64,000 bases of DNA from CTSoil-075 sp042610375 (GTDB lineage: Bacteria; Bacillota; Negativicutes; DSM-13327). This document shows, one piece after another, positions 26,508 to 35,580 of the stretch. Below the pieces are notes generated by a model. It was given only the letters and a program-made list of their open reading frames with translations, did not search any database and was not told the origin of the DNA. Location of the stretch: contig NZ_JBGJZL010000003.1 of NCBI RefSeq assembly GCF_042610375.1, forward strand, positions 1-64,000, given 5' to 3'. The translations under genes and the position numbers were made by a program. Every line of letters starts with the position of its first letter. Within the stretch, counting starts at the first letter, position 1.

Positions 26508-26723
26508 ATGGAAAATCATGAAATAGACTCGGAAAGTGTTAATTTGCTGAAAATACAACGGCATGATTTCATTAACCATTTACAGGTTATTCATGCATTG
26601 CTCCAGCTAGGACGCACTGAAAAGGCTCTTATATATATTGAAGAATTAGCGAAGGACTCACGATTGATTTCGGATACTCTTGCCAGATATGAAGAGCAGG
26701 GCAGAAATATAAAAAAAGCCTAA
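26508..26723 (+). CDS. spo0B: Minimal Spo0B-type phosphotransferase (alpha-helical hairpin domain only)
   Basis: The 71-residue product matches the Spo0B helical-hairpin domain, with RHDFINHLQVIHALLQLG around His19, the predicted phosphorylated His. Spo0B passes phosphate from Spo0F to Spo0A in the sporulation phosphorelay. Bacillus Spo0B is about 190 residues with a C-terminal ATPase-like domain, which is missing here. The place between rpmA and obg is the same as in Bacillus. A TATAAT at 26453-26458 with a weak TACAAA 17 bases upstream may be its promoter. The product could also be a histidine-kinase relic. Confidence 0.75.
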   Translation: MENHEIDSESVNLLKIQRHDFINHLQVIHALLQLGRTEKALIYIEELAKDSRLISDTLARYEEQGRNIKKA

Positions 26724-26884
26724 TGATATGACTGGGTATGACAGTAACTGTTTTGAAGCGGACAAAAATTGGAGGTATTTTCTTTCAATACCTAGAGTTG
26801 TTTGTGTAAAAAAATAGATAATGGTATATATTACAGATAATAATTAATATTTTTATAGGTTGATAACCTAAAGGGGTTTTACAG

Positions 26885-28156
26885 ATGTTTATTGACAGAG
26901 CAAGAATACACGTTGTATCCGGTAATGGCGGTAATGGTATGTCCAGTTGGCGCCGAGAAAAATTTGTTCCTAGAGGTGGCCCAAGTGGTGGAGATGGCGG
27001 ACGTGGAGGCGATGTAATATTAATCGTTGATGCCAACACGAATACATTAATCGATTTTCGTTATAAACGCAAATTTGTAGCGCAAAATGGTGTAGGCGGA
27101 CAAACAAAAAATATGCATGGTCATAACGCTGAGTCTACTTATATTAAAGTACCAGCTGGAACATTAGTAAAAGATGATGAAACCGGAGCGGTGATCGCTG
27201 ATCTCACGAAGGTCGGTCAGCAAGCAGTGTTAGTTAAAGGTGGTCGTGGTGGTCGTGGTAATGCTCGTTTCGTAAACAGTGTGAACAGGGCACCAACTTT
27301 TTCTGAAAATGGTGCACCAGGCGCTGAACGTATCGTACGTTTAGAATTAAAGCTATTAGCAGACATTGGACTCGTTGGTTATCCCAGTGTTGGAAAGTCT
27401 AGTATTATTTCTTGCGTATCAGCAGCAAAGCCAGAAGTTGCTGCCTATCATTTCACAACATTAACACCTGTTCTTGGTGTAGTCAGTCTTGATGAAGGCC
27501 ATAGCTTCGTCATTGCCGATATTCCAGGCCTCATTGAAGGAGCTCATGAAGGGGTAGGACTTGGACATGATTTCTTACGGCATATTGAACGTACAAAAAT
27601 TATCCTTCATGTTCTTGATGTCTCAGGTTTAGAAGGTCGCGATCCAATTGATGATTATAATAAAATTAATAATGAACTGAAGCTATATAATGAACGGCTA
27701 TCAACTCGTCCACAAATTATTGTTGCCAACAAAATGGATCTAATTGAGTCTCAGGAAAATTTACCACGCGTAGTTGAATATATGGAAAAACTAGGTCATA
27801 AAGTGTATCCAGTATCAGCAGCTACTGGTGAAGGTTTACCAGAACTTATGCAAGTCTCATCTCAATTATTGCTTGAATATGTAGAACCACCTGAAGAAAC
27901 AGATGATACAATCGTTTATGAAGCTAAGCCAGAAGTTGAATTTACAATTGGTCGTGACATGGATGGTGCTTACTTAGTTCGTGGCAAGGGTATTGAAAAA
28001 TTGGTTGCCATGACCAATTTTGATAATGAAGAAGGTCTACGCCGTTTTCAACAAGTATTCCGTAAACGGGGCATGGAAGATGCATTGAAAGAAAATGGTA
28101 TCAAAGAAGGCGATACAGTACGTATCGGTGAAATGGAATTTGAATTTAGATTATAG
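26885..28156 (+). CDS. obgE: GTPase ObgE/CgtA
   Basis: The 423-residue protein has three Obg parts: the glycine-rich N-terminal Obg fold (SGGDGGRGGDVIL near residue 34), a GTPase domain with Walker A GYPSVGKSS near residue 164 and NKMD near residue 283, and a C-terminal OCT domain (~residues 345-423). It acts in 50S ribosome assembly and stress control; in Bacillus it also affects sporulation. AAAGGGG precedes the ATG. yhbY follows after 15 bases. Confidence 0.97.
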   Translation: MFIDRARIHVVSGNGGNGMSSWRREKFVPRGGPSGGDGGRGGDVILIVDANTNTLIDFRYKRKFVAQNGVGGQTKNMHGHNAESTYIKVPAGTLVKDDETGAVIADLTKVGQQAVLVKGGRGGRGNARFVNSVNRAPTFSENGAPGAERIVRLELKLLADIGLVGYPSVGKSSIISCVSAAKPEVAAYHFTTLTPVLGVVSLDEGHSFVIADIPGLIEGAHEGVGLGHDFLRHIERTKIILHVLDVSGLEGRDPIDDYNKINNELKLYNERLSTRPQIIVANKMDLIESQENLPRVVEYMEKLGHKVYPVSAATGEGLPELMQVSSQLLLEYVEPPEETDDTIVYEAKPEVEFTIGRDMDGAYLVRGKGIEKLVAMTNFDNEEGLRRFQQVFRKRGMEDALKENGIKEGDTVRIGEMEFEFRL

Positions 28157-28171
28157 AGGGGAAATAAACGA

Positions 28172-28486
28172 GTGGAAGAAATTACATTAACAGGGAAACA
28201 AAAAAGTTATTTACGTTCTTTAGGAAGTACCATGAATCCGATTGTACAGATTGGGAAAACAGGAGTATCAGAGCCATTACTTGATAGTGCTCAAGAAGCA
28301 TTAGTCGCTCGCGAATTGATTAAAGTTAAAGTGTTACAAAATTGTGTTGAAGAACCTAAAGCTGTACTTGCGGATTTAGCAAATGCTGTCGATGCACAGC
28401 TCGTTCAGGTCATTGGCCGTAATGGTCTCTTATACAAACGCAATCGGGATCCAGAGAAAAAACATAAAATAGAGTTACCTTCTTAA
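28172..28486 (+). CDS. yhbY: CRM-domain RNA-binding protein YhbY
   Basis: The 104-residue product is a single CRM domain. It opens LTGKQKSYLRSLGSTM and contains VQIGKTG near residue 29; the usual GxxG-like loop is seen in VIGRNGLLYKRN. YhbY binds pre-50S particles. The start is GTG at 28172 after AGGGG. It is co-transcribed with obgE by spacing. Confidence 0.92.
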   Translation: MEEITLTGKQKSYLRSLGSTMNPIVQIGKTGVSEPLLDSAQEALVARELIKVKVLQNCVEEPKAVLADLANAVDAQLVQVIGRNGLLYKRNRDPEKKHKIELPS

Positions 28487-28492
28487 TAGAAA

Positions 28493-28520
28493 GAGGCTGT
28501 TTTAAACAGCCTCTCATCTT
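28493..28520 (+). terminator. Possible terminator between yhbY and proB
   Basis: GAGGCTGTTT and AAACAGCCTC form a ten-pair stem with almost no loop. The tract after it (TCATCTTAT) is poor in T, so termination may be weak. Confidence 0.5.
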
Positions 28521-28540
28521 ATAACTGGTGGTGGAGAAAC

Positions 28541-29668
28541 ATGTTTACTCGAGAGAACTTGGCCCAAGCAAAACGCGTGGTTGTCAAAGTAGGAACTAGT
28601 ACACTAACGCACAGTACCGGCAAATTGAATTTGTGGCGCATAGAAAAATTGGTGCGTGAACTTGCTGATTTAGCTAATCAGGGAAAAGAAATGATCTTAG
28701 TGACCTCCGGTGCTGTTGGTGCTGGTATGGATTTTTTAGGACTAAAAGAAAGACCAAAAACCATTCCAGAAAAACAAGCAGCTGCTGCCGTGGGTCAAGG
28801 AAGACTGATGCATACTTATGAAAAGTTCTTTAGCGAACATGGACAGGTTGTAGCTCAGGTTCTCTTAACTCGAGAGGATTCAGTAAAACGTACTCGCTAT
28901 ACCAATTGCCGTAATACTTTATTAACATTGCTAAAAATGGGTGTTATCCCTATTATTAATGAAAATGATGCAGTGGCTATTGATGAATTAAAAATTGGTG
29001 ATAATGATACATTATCAGCCATGGTAGCGAGCATTGTCGATGCAGATGTATTGATTATCCTATCTGATATTGAAGGTGTATATACTGATAATCCTCAGTC
29101 AAATCCAGAGGCAACCTTAATTGAGGAAATTAGCGACATTACACCGGAAATAGAAGCCTTAGCTGGTGGGGCAGGAACTCTGCGCGGCACAGGTGGTATG
29201 TATACAAAAATGCAGGCTGGAAAAATTGCAGTCAATTCAGGCGTATCCATGGTGATTGCCTCTGGACTACGAGATGGTGTATTGCGGGATGTACTGGCCG
29301 GGACTAATGTAGGGACTATTTTTTTATCCAAAGAAAATCGTTTGCAAGTCCGTAAACGTTGGCTGGCTTTTGGTGCTCGAACGCAAGGTGTGATTACAGT
29401 TGATAAAGGCTGTGAAAAAGCTGTATTATCAGGTGGATCAAGTGTATTATCTGCTGGAATTACAGCAGTAGAAGGGCATTTTGAGCACGGTAATACCATT
29501 AGTGTTATGACGATTGAAGGGCGAGAAATTGCTCGGGGAATTGCCAACTATAGTGGGGAAGAAGCGCGAAAAATTATGGGTGCTCATACCAATGAACTTG
29601 TCAAAATCTTAGGCTCAAAACCCTATGATGAAGTGATTCATCGTGATAATATGGTCTTATTAGTATAA
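28541..29668 (+). CDS. proB: Glutamate 5-kinase
   Basis: The 375-residue product has an amino acid kinase domain (VVKVGTSTLTH near residue 14; SGAVGAGMDFLG near residue 57; ENDAVA near residue 145) and a C-terminal PUA domain (~residues 280-370). It phosphorylates glutamate in the first step of proline synthesis. proA (33561) lies 3.9 kb away, with two minus-strand genes between them. This is unusual compared with the common proBA operon. A terminator follows. Confidence 0.96.
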   Translation: MFTRENLAQAKRVVVKVGTSTLTHSTGKLNLWRIEKLVRELADLANQGKEMILVTSGAVGAGMDFLGLKERPKTIPEKQAAAAVGQGRLMHTYEKFFSEHGQVVAQVLLTREDSVKRTRYTNCRNTLLTLLKMGVIPIINENDAVAIDELKIGDNDTLSAMVASIVDADVLIILSDIEGVYTDNPQSNPEATLIEEISDITPEIEALAGGAGTLRGTGGMYTKMQAGKIAVNSGVSMVIASGLRDGVLRDVLAGTNVGTIFLSKENRLQVRKRWLAFGARTQGVITVDKGCEKAVLSGGSSVLSAGITAVEGHFEHGNTISVMTIEGREIARGIANYSGEEARKIMGAHTNELVKILGSKPYDEVIHRDNMVLLV

Positions 29669-29695
29669 AAGTTTATAAAAGTACTTTAAAGGCTT

Positions 29696-29745
29696 ATCGA
29701 TATTGAATTCCTTCAATGGAACTCAGTATCGATTTTTATTTTTTA
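29696..29745. terminator. Terminator between proB and the ferritin-like gene
   Basis: ATCGATATTGA and its near-complement ending TATCGAT pair around a bulged centre, followed by TTTTTATTTTTT. It lies between two convergent genes and could serve both. Confidence 0.75.
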
Positions 29746-29754
29746 CCGCAATGA

Positions 29755-30354
29755 TTAATCCATTTCTTCTGCTAGAGGTTCATCGGTTAATTCAAATAAT
29801 GCAGCAGTAAATTCTGCGACATGTTCCTTTTCATCGTTCATGAGTGTGCAAAAATGTTCTTTTACGCGATGATCTTTAGCTTGATTCATATAGTGCTGAT
29901 ACTTATTTATCGCATGAAGCTCGTCTTGTATTGCTTTAGTAAGGCAACGTATGGCCGGTAAGTCTTTTTTATTAGGGGGGATTACCTGTACGTCTTGCTC
30001 TTGCTGAATATTTTGGGGACAAACCCATTTAGGTCGACTCACTTGTCTTTTCATTGTGAGGAAATCGAGATCTTCTTCCTCAAGCATTTCCGCCTGCACA
30101 GGATCGAATAGAGAGATAAGTCTCATGGTTTCTACATAATGCTGCATTTCATCTTTAACTACATTCAAGAAAACTTCATCTAAACAAGTCTCTGCTGCGC
30201 AGGTTAAATAATCTGCAATTGCTCCTCTCTCATCTGCAGCAGCATCTCTGAGGAGATATAAGTCAGGATGATTAGGGCACTCATCCATATCAAACGTACA
30301 TGAAGGTGGACAGCCATAATTGTTTTTTGGTGGATAATAATTATTATTAGGCAT
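29755..30354 (-). CDS. Ferritin-like protein, possibly a spore coat component
   Basis: The 199-residue protein starts with an Asn/Pro/Tyr-rich tail and a Cys pair, then has a ferritin-like four-helix pattern. Metal-type ExxH motifs are visible as DEMQHYVE near residue 68, and DELHAINKY and DEKEHVAEF in the C-terminal half. A rubrerythrin-like duplicated helix pair fits. The exact family was not recognised. AGGAGG precedes the ATG. A sequence matching the sigma-K consensus lies at 30382-30409 on the same strand, which suggests late mother-cell expression. It is transcribed opposite to its neighbours proB and proA. Confidence 0.7.
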   Translation of the reverse strand: MPNNNYYPPKNNYGCPPSCTFDMDECPNHPDLYLLRDAAADERGAIADYLTCAAETCLDEVFLNVVKDEMQHYVETMRLISLFDPVQAEMLEEEDLDFLTMKRQVSRPKWVCPQNIQQEQDVQVIPPNKKDLPAIRCLTKAIQDELHAINKYQHYMNQAKDHRVKEHFCTLMNDEKEHVAEFTAALFELTDEPLAEEMD

Positions 30355-30381
30355 TAGTATTCCTCCTTTATCTGATCAATG

Positions 30382-30409
30382 TATACTATGATATAGTAGA
30401 TATAGAAGT
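30382..30409 (-). promoter_or_regulatory. Sigma-K-like promoter of the ferritin-like gene
   Basis: Read on the minus strand, AC is followed by 17 bases and then CATAGTATA, which fits CATANNNTA exactly. The predicted start of transcription is about 20 bases before the ATG, leaving room for the ribosome site. Confidence 0.6.
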
Positions 30410-30550
30410 GTATTCTTTATATTTAATAGTCAGATTTGAGAAAAAATCTAATGATTGATGCTACATTGCAAAAAGAATAATATGATTAGTTACAGTATTG
30501 AAATACCTTTCAAAGCTTATGAAATTAAACTCTTTTACTTGGATTCATAA

Positions 30551-30590
30551 CAAAACCAGCAAATCATCTTAAAATTGATTTGCTGGTTTT
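30551..30590. terminator. Terminator after glycogen phosphorylase
   Basis: CAAAACCAGCAAATCA and TGATTTGCTGGTTTTG form a 16-pair stem just beyond the glgP stop. On the minus strand it is followed by a short mixed tract rather than a long T-run. Confidence 0.75.
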
Positions 30591-30596
30591 GTTATG

Positions 30597-33131
30597 TTAA
30601 TGAGGGACGTGTATGTTATTTGAAGAGATTGTTTGTTGGAGCTTTGAAGTAAAGGCACATCCATGGAGTCGACTGGTAAATTTATCATCATTTGAGCAAT
30701 AGCATTGGGGAGAAATAGTTGGGTTCATATTCCAAACATCCATAGCATATTCGGTAAAAGTTCGATCTCCAGAGAACTTACCAGAATGAGCAATATTATG
30801 AACACACATGCTCAGCCATTGATTACGATTCCGGTATTGTTGATCCAATCTAAGTTGTGCATCTGCATAAGAGGCAAAATCTTTTAATACAAAGAATTGA
30901 TCATTGTGGTAAAGGAACGATTCAAAAAGAGATTTAAACTCATCGGTACCTACGGGGAAAAAACCATTAATGAGTTGGTCAAGTACAGTTTTAATTCGTT
31001 CATCCTTATTGTAAACATCCCATGGATTATATCCGCCATGCTCATGTAATTCAAGTACTTCATTGGCGGTCAAACCGAAGAAAACAATATTATTATCTCC
31101 TACGACATTACGAATTTCGATATTGGCCCCATCTAGGGTACCAATGGTAATCGCTCCATTCATCATGAACTTCATATTACCTGTACCGCATGCTTCCTGA
31201 CTCGCTGTAGGGATCTGCTCGCTTACATTCGTTGCAGGGATGATCAGTTCAGCCATTGTGACATTATAGTTTTCGATAAAGACAACCTTGATTTTATCTC
31301 GGATTGACTTATCCTTATTGATGACTGTAGCGAGAGTATTGATTAGCTTTATGGTTTGTTTGGCTAGGTGGTATCCAGGGGCAGCTTTGCCACCAAAAAT
31401 GAAAGTACGAGGAATAATATCTAAATCTGGATTTTCTCGCAGTAGATTGTAAAGATGCATAATGTGGAAAACATTCATAGTTTGACGCTTATAACCGTGA
31501 ATTCGTTTGATATGTGAATCAAAGATGGAATCAACATCAATTCTGATACCTTGGACATCTCTGATATGCTCAGCAAGCCTAGATTTGTTATATCTTTTAA
31601 TCCGTGCTAATTTTTCTTGAAATACATGATCATCAGCATATTTTAATATCTTCAACAGATCACAGGGGTGGCTAATCCAACTAGATCCGATGCTCTCATT
31701 CAGTAAGCTACTGAGTCTTGGATTAATTTTTAAGAGCCAGCGACGATGAGCAACTCCATTGGTTTTGTTATTAAATCTAGTAGGATAAAATTGATGAAAT
31801 TGATTCATGACCCGTGTTTTTAAAATCTCGGTATGGATTTGCGCTACACCATTTACGCTGTGGCTACCGACAATTGCTAAATTCGCCATATGGATAGTAT
31901 GATCAGAAATAATTGCCATTGATCTAATTTTGTCCCAGTCTCCTGGATAGCGATTCCACAATTCATGACAAAACCGTTCATTCATTTCATTGATGATGAG
32001 ATATAACCTTGGTAGGAGATTCTGTATCATATCAATTGGCCATTTTTCTAGTGCTTCAGGCAGTACTGTGTGATTGGTGTATGAAAAAATATTCACAGTT
32101 ATCTTCCAAGCTTCATCCCAGCCCATTTCTTCTACATCGATTAATATACGCATCATTTCGGGAATTGCTAGAGCAGGATGGGTATCATTGATATGGATGG
32201 CAATATAATCAGCAAGATGGTCTAAGGGAAGAGCTCTTTGTTTATAGTTCTTAATAATACTTTGCAGGCTTGCTGATACAAGAAAATAATGCTGCTTTAA
32301 CCTTAATACTTTACCTTCATAAGCACTGTCATCAGGATATAATACACTTGATAATGATTCCACTGTTTTTGTATATTCCATACTTGTTACGCAATCTAAC
32401 ATGTCGGCGGTTGAGCAAATAAAATTTTCCTCAGAAGCCTCAGCGCTCCATATCCGTAAGGTATTGATCGTGTCATTTTTATAGCCCAAAATTGGCACAT
32501 CATAGGGTACAGCAAATACCGTATCATAGTTTTCATGAAGATAGCGCAATTTGTCATTTGATACAACTCGTATATTACCACCAAAATTCACGGATACGGT
32601 TTGATCCGATCTTTTAAACTCCCAAGGAAAACCTTGGTCTAACCAATTATCTGGAACTTCAACTTGATAGCCATTGACAATTTTTTGCTCAAAAAAACCA
32701 TAACGATAGCGTAGAGAGCAGCCGTGCCCGGGTAAACTTTCAGCAGCCATAGAATCAAGATAACAAGCGGCCAGACGTCCAAGACCACCATTGCCAAGAC
32801 CGGGATCTTCTTCTGCTTTTTCCAAAACATCGAGGCTGATGCCAAGTTCTGCGAGGGCCTCTTTGCATAGATCATAGATTCCTAAATTGAGCAAATTCAT
32901 GCCTAACATACGACCAATTAAAAATTCAATAGATAAATAGTAGACTTGCTTTGACCCTTCTTGTTGGTAGTGCTGATCACTGGCAATCCACTTTTTACTT
33001 ATATAATCACGGACTAAACTACTTAAAGTTCGATAACGCTCAGCATTTGATGTTTCTTCTAAACTTTTTACATGCATAGTCATTAATTTTTCAAGAAATT
33101 GATCCTTAAATAGTTCTTTGTTAAGTTTCAT
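30597..33131 (-). CDS. glgP: Glycogen/starch/alpha-glucan phosphorylase
   Basis: The 844-residue length is usual for the GT35 family. It releases glucose-1-phosphate from alpha-1,4-glucans using pyridoxal phosphate. Landmarks are GLGNGGLGRLAACYLDSMA near residue 115, a C-terminal Rossmann domain, and EACGTGNMKF with the PLP-binding Lys654. The family consensus usually has Ser in place of the Cys in EACGTG. GAGGAGGG precedes the ATG at 33131; the frame is open further to 33257 but without a ribosome site. It stands alone, with no other glycogen genes nearby. Endospore formers often use glycogen during sporulation, but no sporulation promoter was clear here. Confidence 0.95.
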   Translation of the reverse strand: MKLNKELFKDQFLEKLMTMHVKSLEETSNAERYRTLSSLVRDYISKKWIASDQHYQQEGSKQVYYLSIEFLIGRMLGMNLLNLGIYDLCKEALAELGISLDVLEKAEEDPGLGNGGLGRLAACYLDSMAAESLPGHGCSLRYRYGFFEQKIVNGYQVEVPDNWLDQGFPWEFKRSDQTVSVNFGGNIRVVSNDKLRYLHENYDTVFAVPYDVPILGYKNDTINTLRIWSAEASEENFICSTADMLDCVTSMEYTKTVESLSSVLYPDDSAYEGKVLRLKQHYFLVSASLQSIIKNYKQRALPLDHLADYIAIHINDTHPALAIPEMMRILIDVEEMGWDEAWKITVNIFSYTNHTVLPEALEKWPIDMIQNLLPRLYLIINEMNERFCHELWNRYPGDWDKIRSMAIISDHTIHMANLAIVGSHSVNGVAQIHTEILKTRVMNQFHQFYPTRFNNKTNGVAHRRWLLKINPRLSSLLNESIGSSWISHPCDLLKILKYADDHVFQEKLARIKRYNKSRLAEHIRDVQGIRIDVDSIFDSHIKRIHGYKRQTMNVFHIMHLYNLLRENPDLDIIPRTFIFGGKAAPGYHLAKQTIKLINTLATVINKDKSIRDKIKVVFIENYNVTMAELIIPATNVSEQIPTASQEACGTGNMKFMMNGAITIGTLDGANIEIRNVVGDNNIVFFGLTANEVLELHEHGGYNPWDVYNKDERIKTVLDQLINGFFPVGTDEFKSLFESFLYHNDQFFVLKDFASYADAQLRLDQQYRNRNQWLSMCVHNIAHSGKFSGDRTFTEYAMDVWNMNPTISPQCYCSNDDKFTSRLHGCAFTSKLQQTISSNNIHVPH

Positions 33132-33560
33132 GAAACCCTCCTCAATTTGATCATTGATGTATGATAGATGATTAGTTTTCTCATTATTAGTATAGCTTTT
33201 AAGGTAGATCCTTATTCTAATTTTCCAGTAACCTAACGATTGCTGGATTAAAAGCATAGTCGTGAATGCTCATTAGAGAATTATTTTAGGACGGGATTTT
33301 ATTATAATCGGTACTTAAAACAGATCAGAATATAAGAAGGTTAAATGATAAAAAATGCTAGTAAAATCAAGCGTTAAAGGTTATAATTAACACTACTTTA
33401 TTATTCAAAATATCGAATGATTGCATTAATACAAGAGAGAGGGTTTGCTCTAGGATACACCTATAGACGCAGGCGTAAGACTTAGTCATTCTTACTTGAA
33501 TTTGCAATGCGATACATTTTCTGATGACACAAATAAGTTGCTACGAGGGGAGATTTTTAT
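33132..33560. other. Divergent intergenic region between glgP and proA
   Basis: These 429 bases must hold the promoters of both divergent genes. On the minus strand TATACT lies upstream of glgP with only a weak -35. The main recognisable item is the second copy of the dispersed palindromic element (33431-33500). No gene is supported. Confidence 0.5.
33431..33500 (-). repeat. Dispersed palindromic element, copy 2 (reverse orientation)
   Basis: Read on the minus strand it starts CAAGTAAGAATGACTAAG and continues CTTACGCCTGCGTCT, aligning with 20941-21010. Conservation is strongest in the first 20 bases and weaker in the second arm. Confidence 0.5.
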
Positions 33561-34814
33561 ATGGATTATCTGTCAGAATTGACTGCTAAAGGAAAAAGCG
33601 CTAAGCAGGCTGGGAGAAAACTTGCTACTTTATCGACCTCTATCAAAAATAAGGCACTTGTCAGTATGGCGGATGCTCTGGAACAAGAGTATGTAAGTAT
33701 TCTGACCGCAAATGCGATTGATGTGGAAAATGGTAGGGTTAAAGGCTTGCCAGAGTCCATGCTTGATCGCCTAAGACTTACTGAGAGCCGAATTCAGGCT
33801 ATGGCTGAGGGGCTTAGACAGATTGCTGCCTTACCTGATCCTATTGGTGAAGTGCTCAGTCAAGTGCGCCGTCCGAATGGACTGGAAATCAACAAAGTGC
33901 GTGTGCCACTTGGGGTGATTGGTATTATTTATGAGTCCAGACCGAATGTGACAGTCGATGCAACAGGTCTTTGCCTTAAAGCTGGTAATGCGGTACTGCT
34001 ACGTGGTGGATCAGAAGCCATCCATTCTAATATTGCCATTATCAAAGTGATTGCAGAGGCTGCCTATGAGGCTGGTATCCCAGTTGGTGCCCTTCAATTG
34101 ATCGAGACGACTGATCGCCAGGCTGTGAATGCGATGCTGAAACTGAATCAATATCTTGATGTCATCATTCCGCGGGGTGGTGCTGGGCTGATTAAAACCG
34201 TGGTTGAAAATAGCACGGTGCCAGTCATTGAAACGGGTACAGGGATTTGTCATACTTTTATTGATGAGTCGGCTGATCTTCATATGGCGCAGGAAGTTGC
34301 TTTAAACGCTAAAATTTCTAGACCTGGTACGTGTAATACCATGGAAACGCTGTTAGTACATCAAAGAATCGCGGAACAGTTTTTGCCCTCGATGTTGAGT
34401 CTGTATCAGAAAGCTGGTGTAGAGTTAAGAGGCTGCCTGGAGACTATGAAGTATCATGAAATAGTGAAACTTGCCAGTGATGAAGATTGGGCCACAGAAT
34501 ACTTGGACTTTATCTTGTCGGTTAAAGTGGTTGCTGATCTTGATGAAGCTCTTGATCATATTCACCAATACAGTACTCTCCATTCAGAAGCCATTATTAC
34601 CAAGAATACTGATAATGCCACACGTTTTCAGCAAGAAGTTGATGCTGCTGCTGTTTATGTCAATGCTTCTACTCGCTTTACTGATGGCTTTGAATTTGGC
34701 TTTGGTGCCGAAATTGGCATCAGTACTCAAAAAATTCATGCACGTGGACCTATGGGGCTAGCTGAGCTTACTAGTATTAAATATTTAATTAATGGTAATG
34801 GGCAAATACGATAA
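33561..34814 (+). CDS. proA: Gamma-glutamyl phosphate reductase
   Basis: The 417-residue product reduces glutamyl-5-phosphate to glutamate semialdehyde in proline synthesis. Aldehyde dehydrogenase-fold landmarks are VPLGVIGIIYESRPNVT near residue 115, LRGGSEA near residue 147, and the catalytic Cys in RPGTCNTMET near residue 258. AGGGGAG lies nine bases before the ATG. A decayed copy of its 3' end is present at 35581. A hairpin terminator follows. Confidence 0.96.
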   Translation: MDYLSELTAKGKSAKQAGRKLATLSTSIKNKALVSMADALEQEYVSILTANAIDVENGRVKGLPESMLDRLRLTESRIQAMAEGLRQIAALPDPIGEVLSQVRRPNGLEINKVRVPLGVIGIIYESRPNVTVDATGLCLKAGNAVLLRGGSEAIHSNIAIIKVIAEAAYEAGIPVGALQLIETTDRQAVNAMLKLNQYLDVIIPRGGAGLIKTVVENSTVPVIETGTGICHTFIDESADLHMAQEVALNAKISRPGTCNTMETLLVHQRIAEQFLPSMLSLYQKAGVELRGCLETMKYHEIVKLASDEDWATEYLDFILSVKVVADLDEALDHIHQYSTLHSEAIITKNTDNATRFQQEVDAAAVYVNASTRFTDGFEFGFGAEIGISTQKIHARGPMGLAELTSIKYLINGNGQIR

Positions 34815-34826
34815 CAGAATATAAAT

Positions 34827-34869
34827 GATAAGCCTCCTAATCAGTAGTATGCTGATTAGGAGGCTTATC
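34827..34869 (+). terminator. Hairpin after proA
   Basis: GATAAGCCTCCTAATCAG and CTGATTAGGAGGCTTATC form an 18-pair stem. The downstream tract has few T (TTATAG), but position and stem strength support termination. Confidence 0.7.
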
Positions 34870-35131
34870 TTATAGTAGCTGAGTATAGCGTAAAAAATAT
34901 CTGTGTATTATCCAAATGGATAAGCTTATAGTTAAAAGTTTAGACTCTTGGATAATGGTAAAAAAAGAGATATAATGGTAAAATTACGTATAAATAAGTA
35001 TATTATTTCTATTATTTCGACAGCAATAAACAATTTTTAAAATTTTCTTTATCCATATGGGAGAGAAAAGAGAACTAAAGCCATTCTTGCTTTCATATAA
35101 GAAAGTTCCCCTAAAAGGAGGTATAGTTTTT
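34870..35131 (+). other. AT-rich spacer after proA
   Basis: Very AT-rich, with several TATAAT-like strings and no supported gene. It lies between the proA terminator and the small ORF at 35132. Confidence 0.4.
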
Positions 35132-35278
35132 ATGTTATATACAATTCGACAAATATTGTACTACTTTTTGCCCCAACAATTTTCCTATAATTTAAGGTAC
35201 AATAATATGTCGGAATTTAAATCCGTAGATAAACCTCAACAGAGATTGATTTTTAAAGATTGTAAGAGGAAATTTTAA
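35132..35278 (+). CDS. Hypothetical 48-residue protein
   Basis: A strong ribosome site (AAAGGAGG) lies 11 bases before the ATG at 35132. The product has an amphipathic aromatic N-terminus (LYTIRQILYYFLPQ) and a basic C-terminus. Nothing in it was recognised. The frame extends upstream to 35057 without a ribosome site. It could be a chance ORF. Confidence 0.3.
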   Translation: MLYTIRQILYYFLPQQFSYNLRYNNMSEFKSVDKPQQRLIFKDCKRKF

Positions 35279-35300
35279 ATATGAAGGGCTGGTAGATTTT

Positions 35301-35558
35301 ATGATCACTGTCATCAAACGGGTTTTACGCCGGCTTTTAAGCCGGATATTTCATTGTTGTGAAAAGTGCGGAAAGAATGCAACAGGTGAAATTTATCTCA
35401 GGAGAGCAGGAACTTTGATTTTCAAGTCGGTTTATATTTGCCAATCTTGTCAAAAGAATTTTTGGAAATTTAACATGGAAAAAGAATGTTTGGAAGAAGG
35501 ACGTAGGACTAATCGTGGTAATGATAAAATTTTATTGTTAAAAAGAAGAAAAGCCTAG
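35301..35558 (+). CDS. Hypothetical 85-residue zinc-ribbon-like protein
   Basis: Two Cys pairs, CCEKCGK near residue 19 and CQSCQ near residue 49, are spaced like a small zinc ribbon. Both ends are very basic (KRVLRRLLSR and LLLKRRKA). The ribosome site is weak. It lies between proA and a relic of the proA 3' end, so it may have arrived with, or been trapped by, the duplication. Confidence 0.5.
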   Translation: MITVIKRVLRRLLSRIFHCCEKCGKNATGEIYLRRAGTLIFKSVYICQSCQKNFWKFNMEKECLEEGRRTNRGNDKILLLKRRKA

Positions 35559-35580
35559 TTTACTACTAATTTTATCCCAT

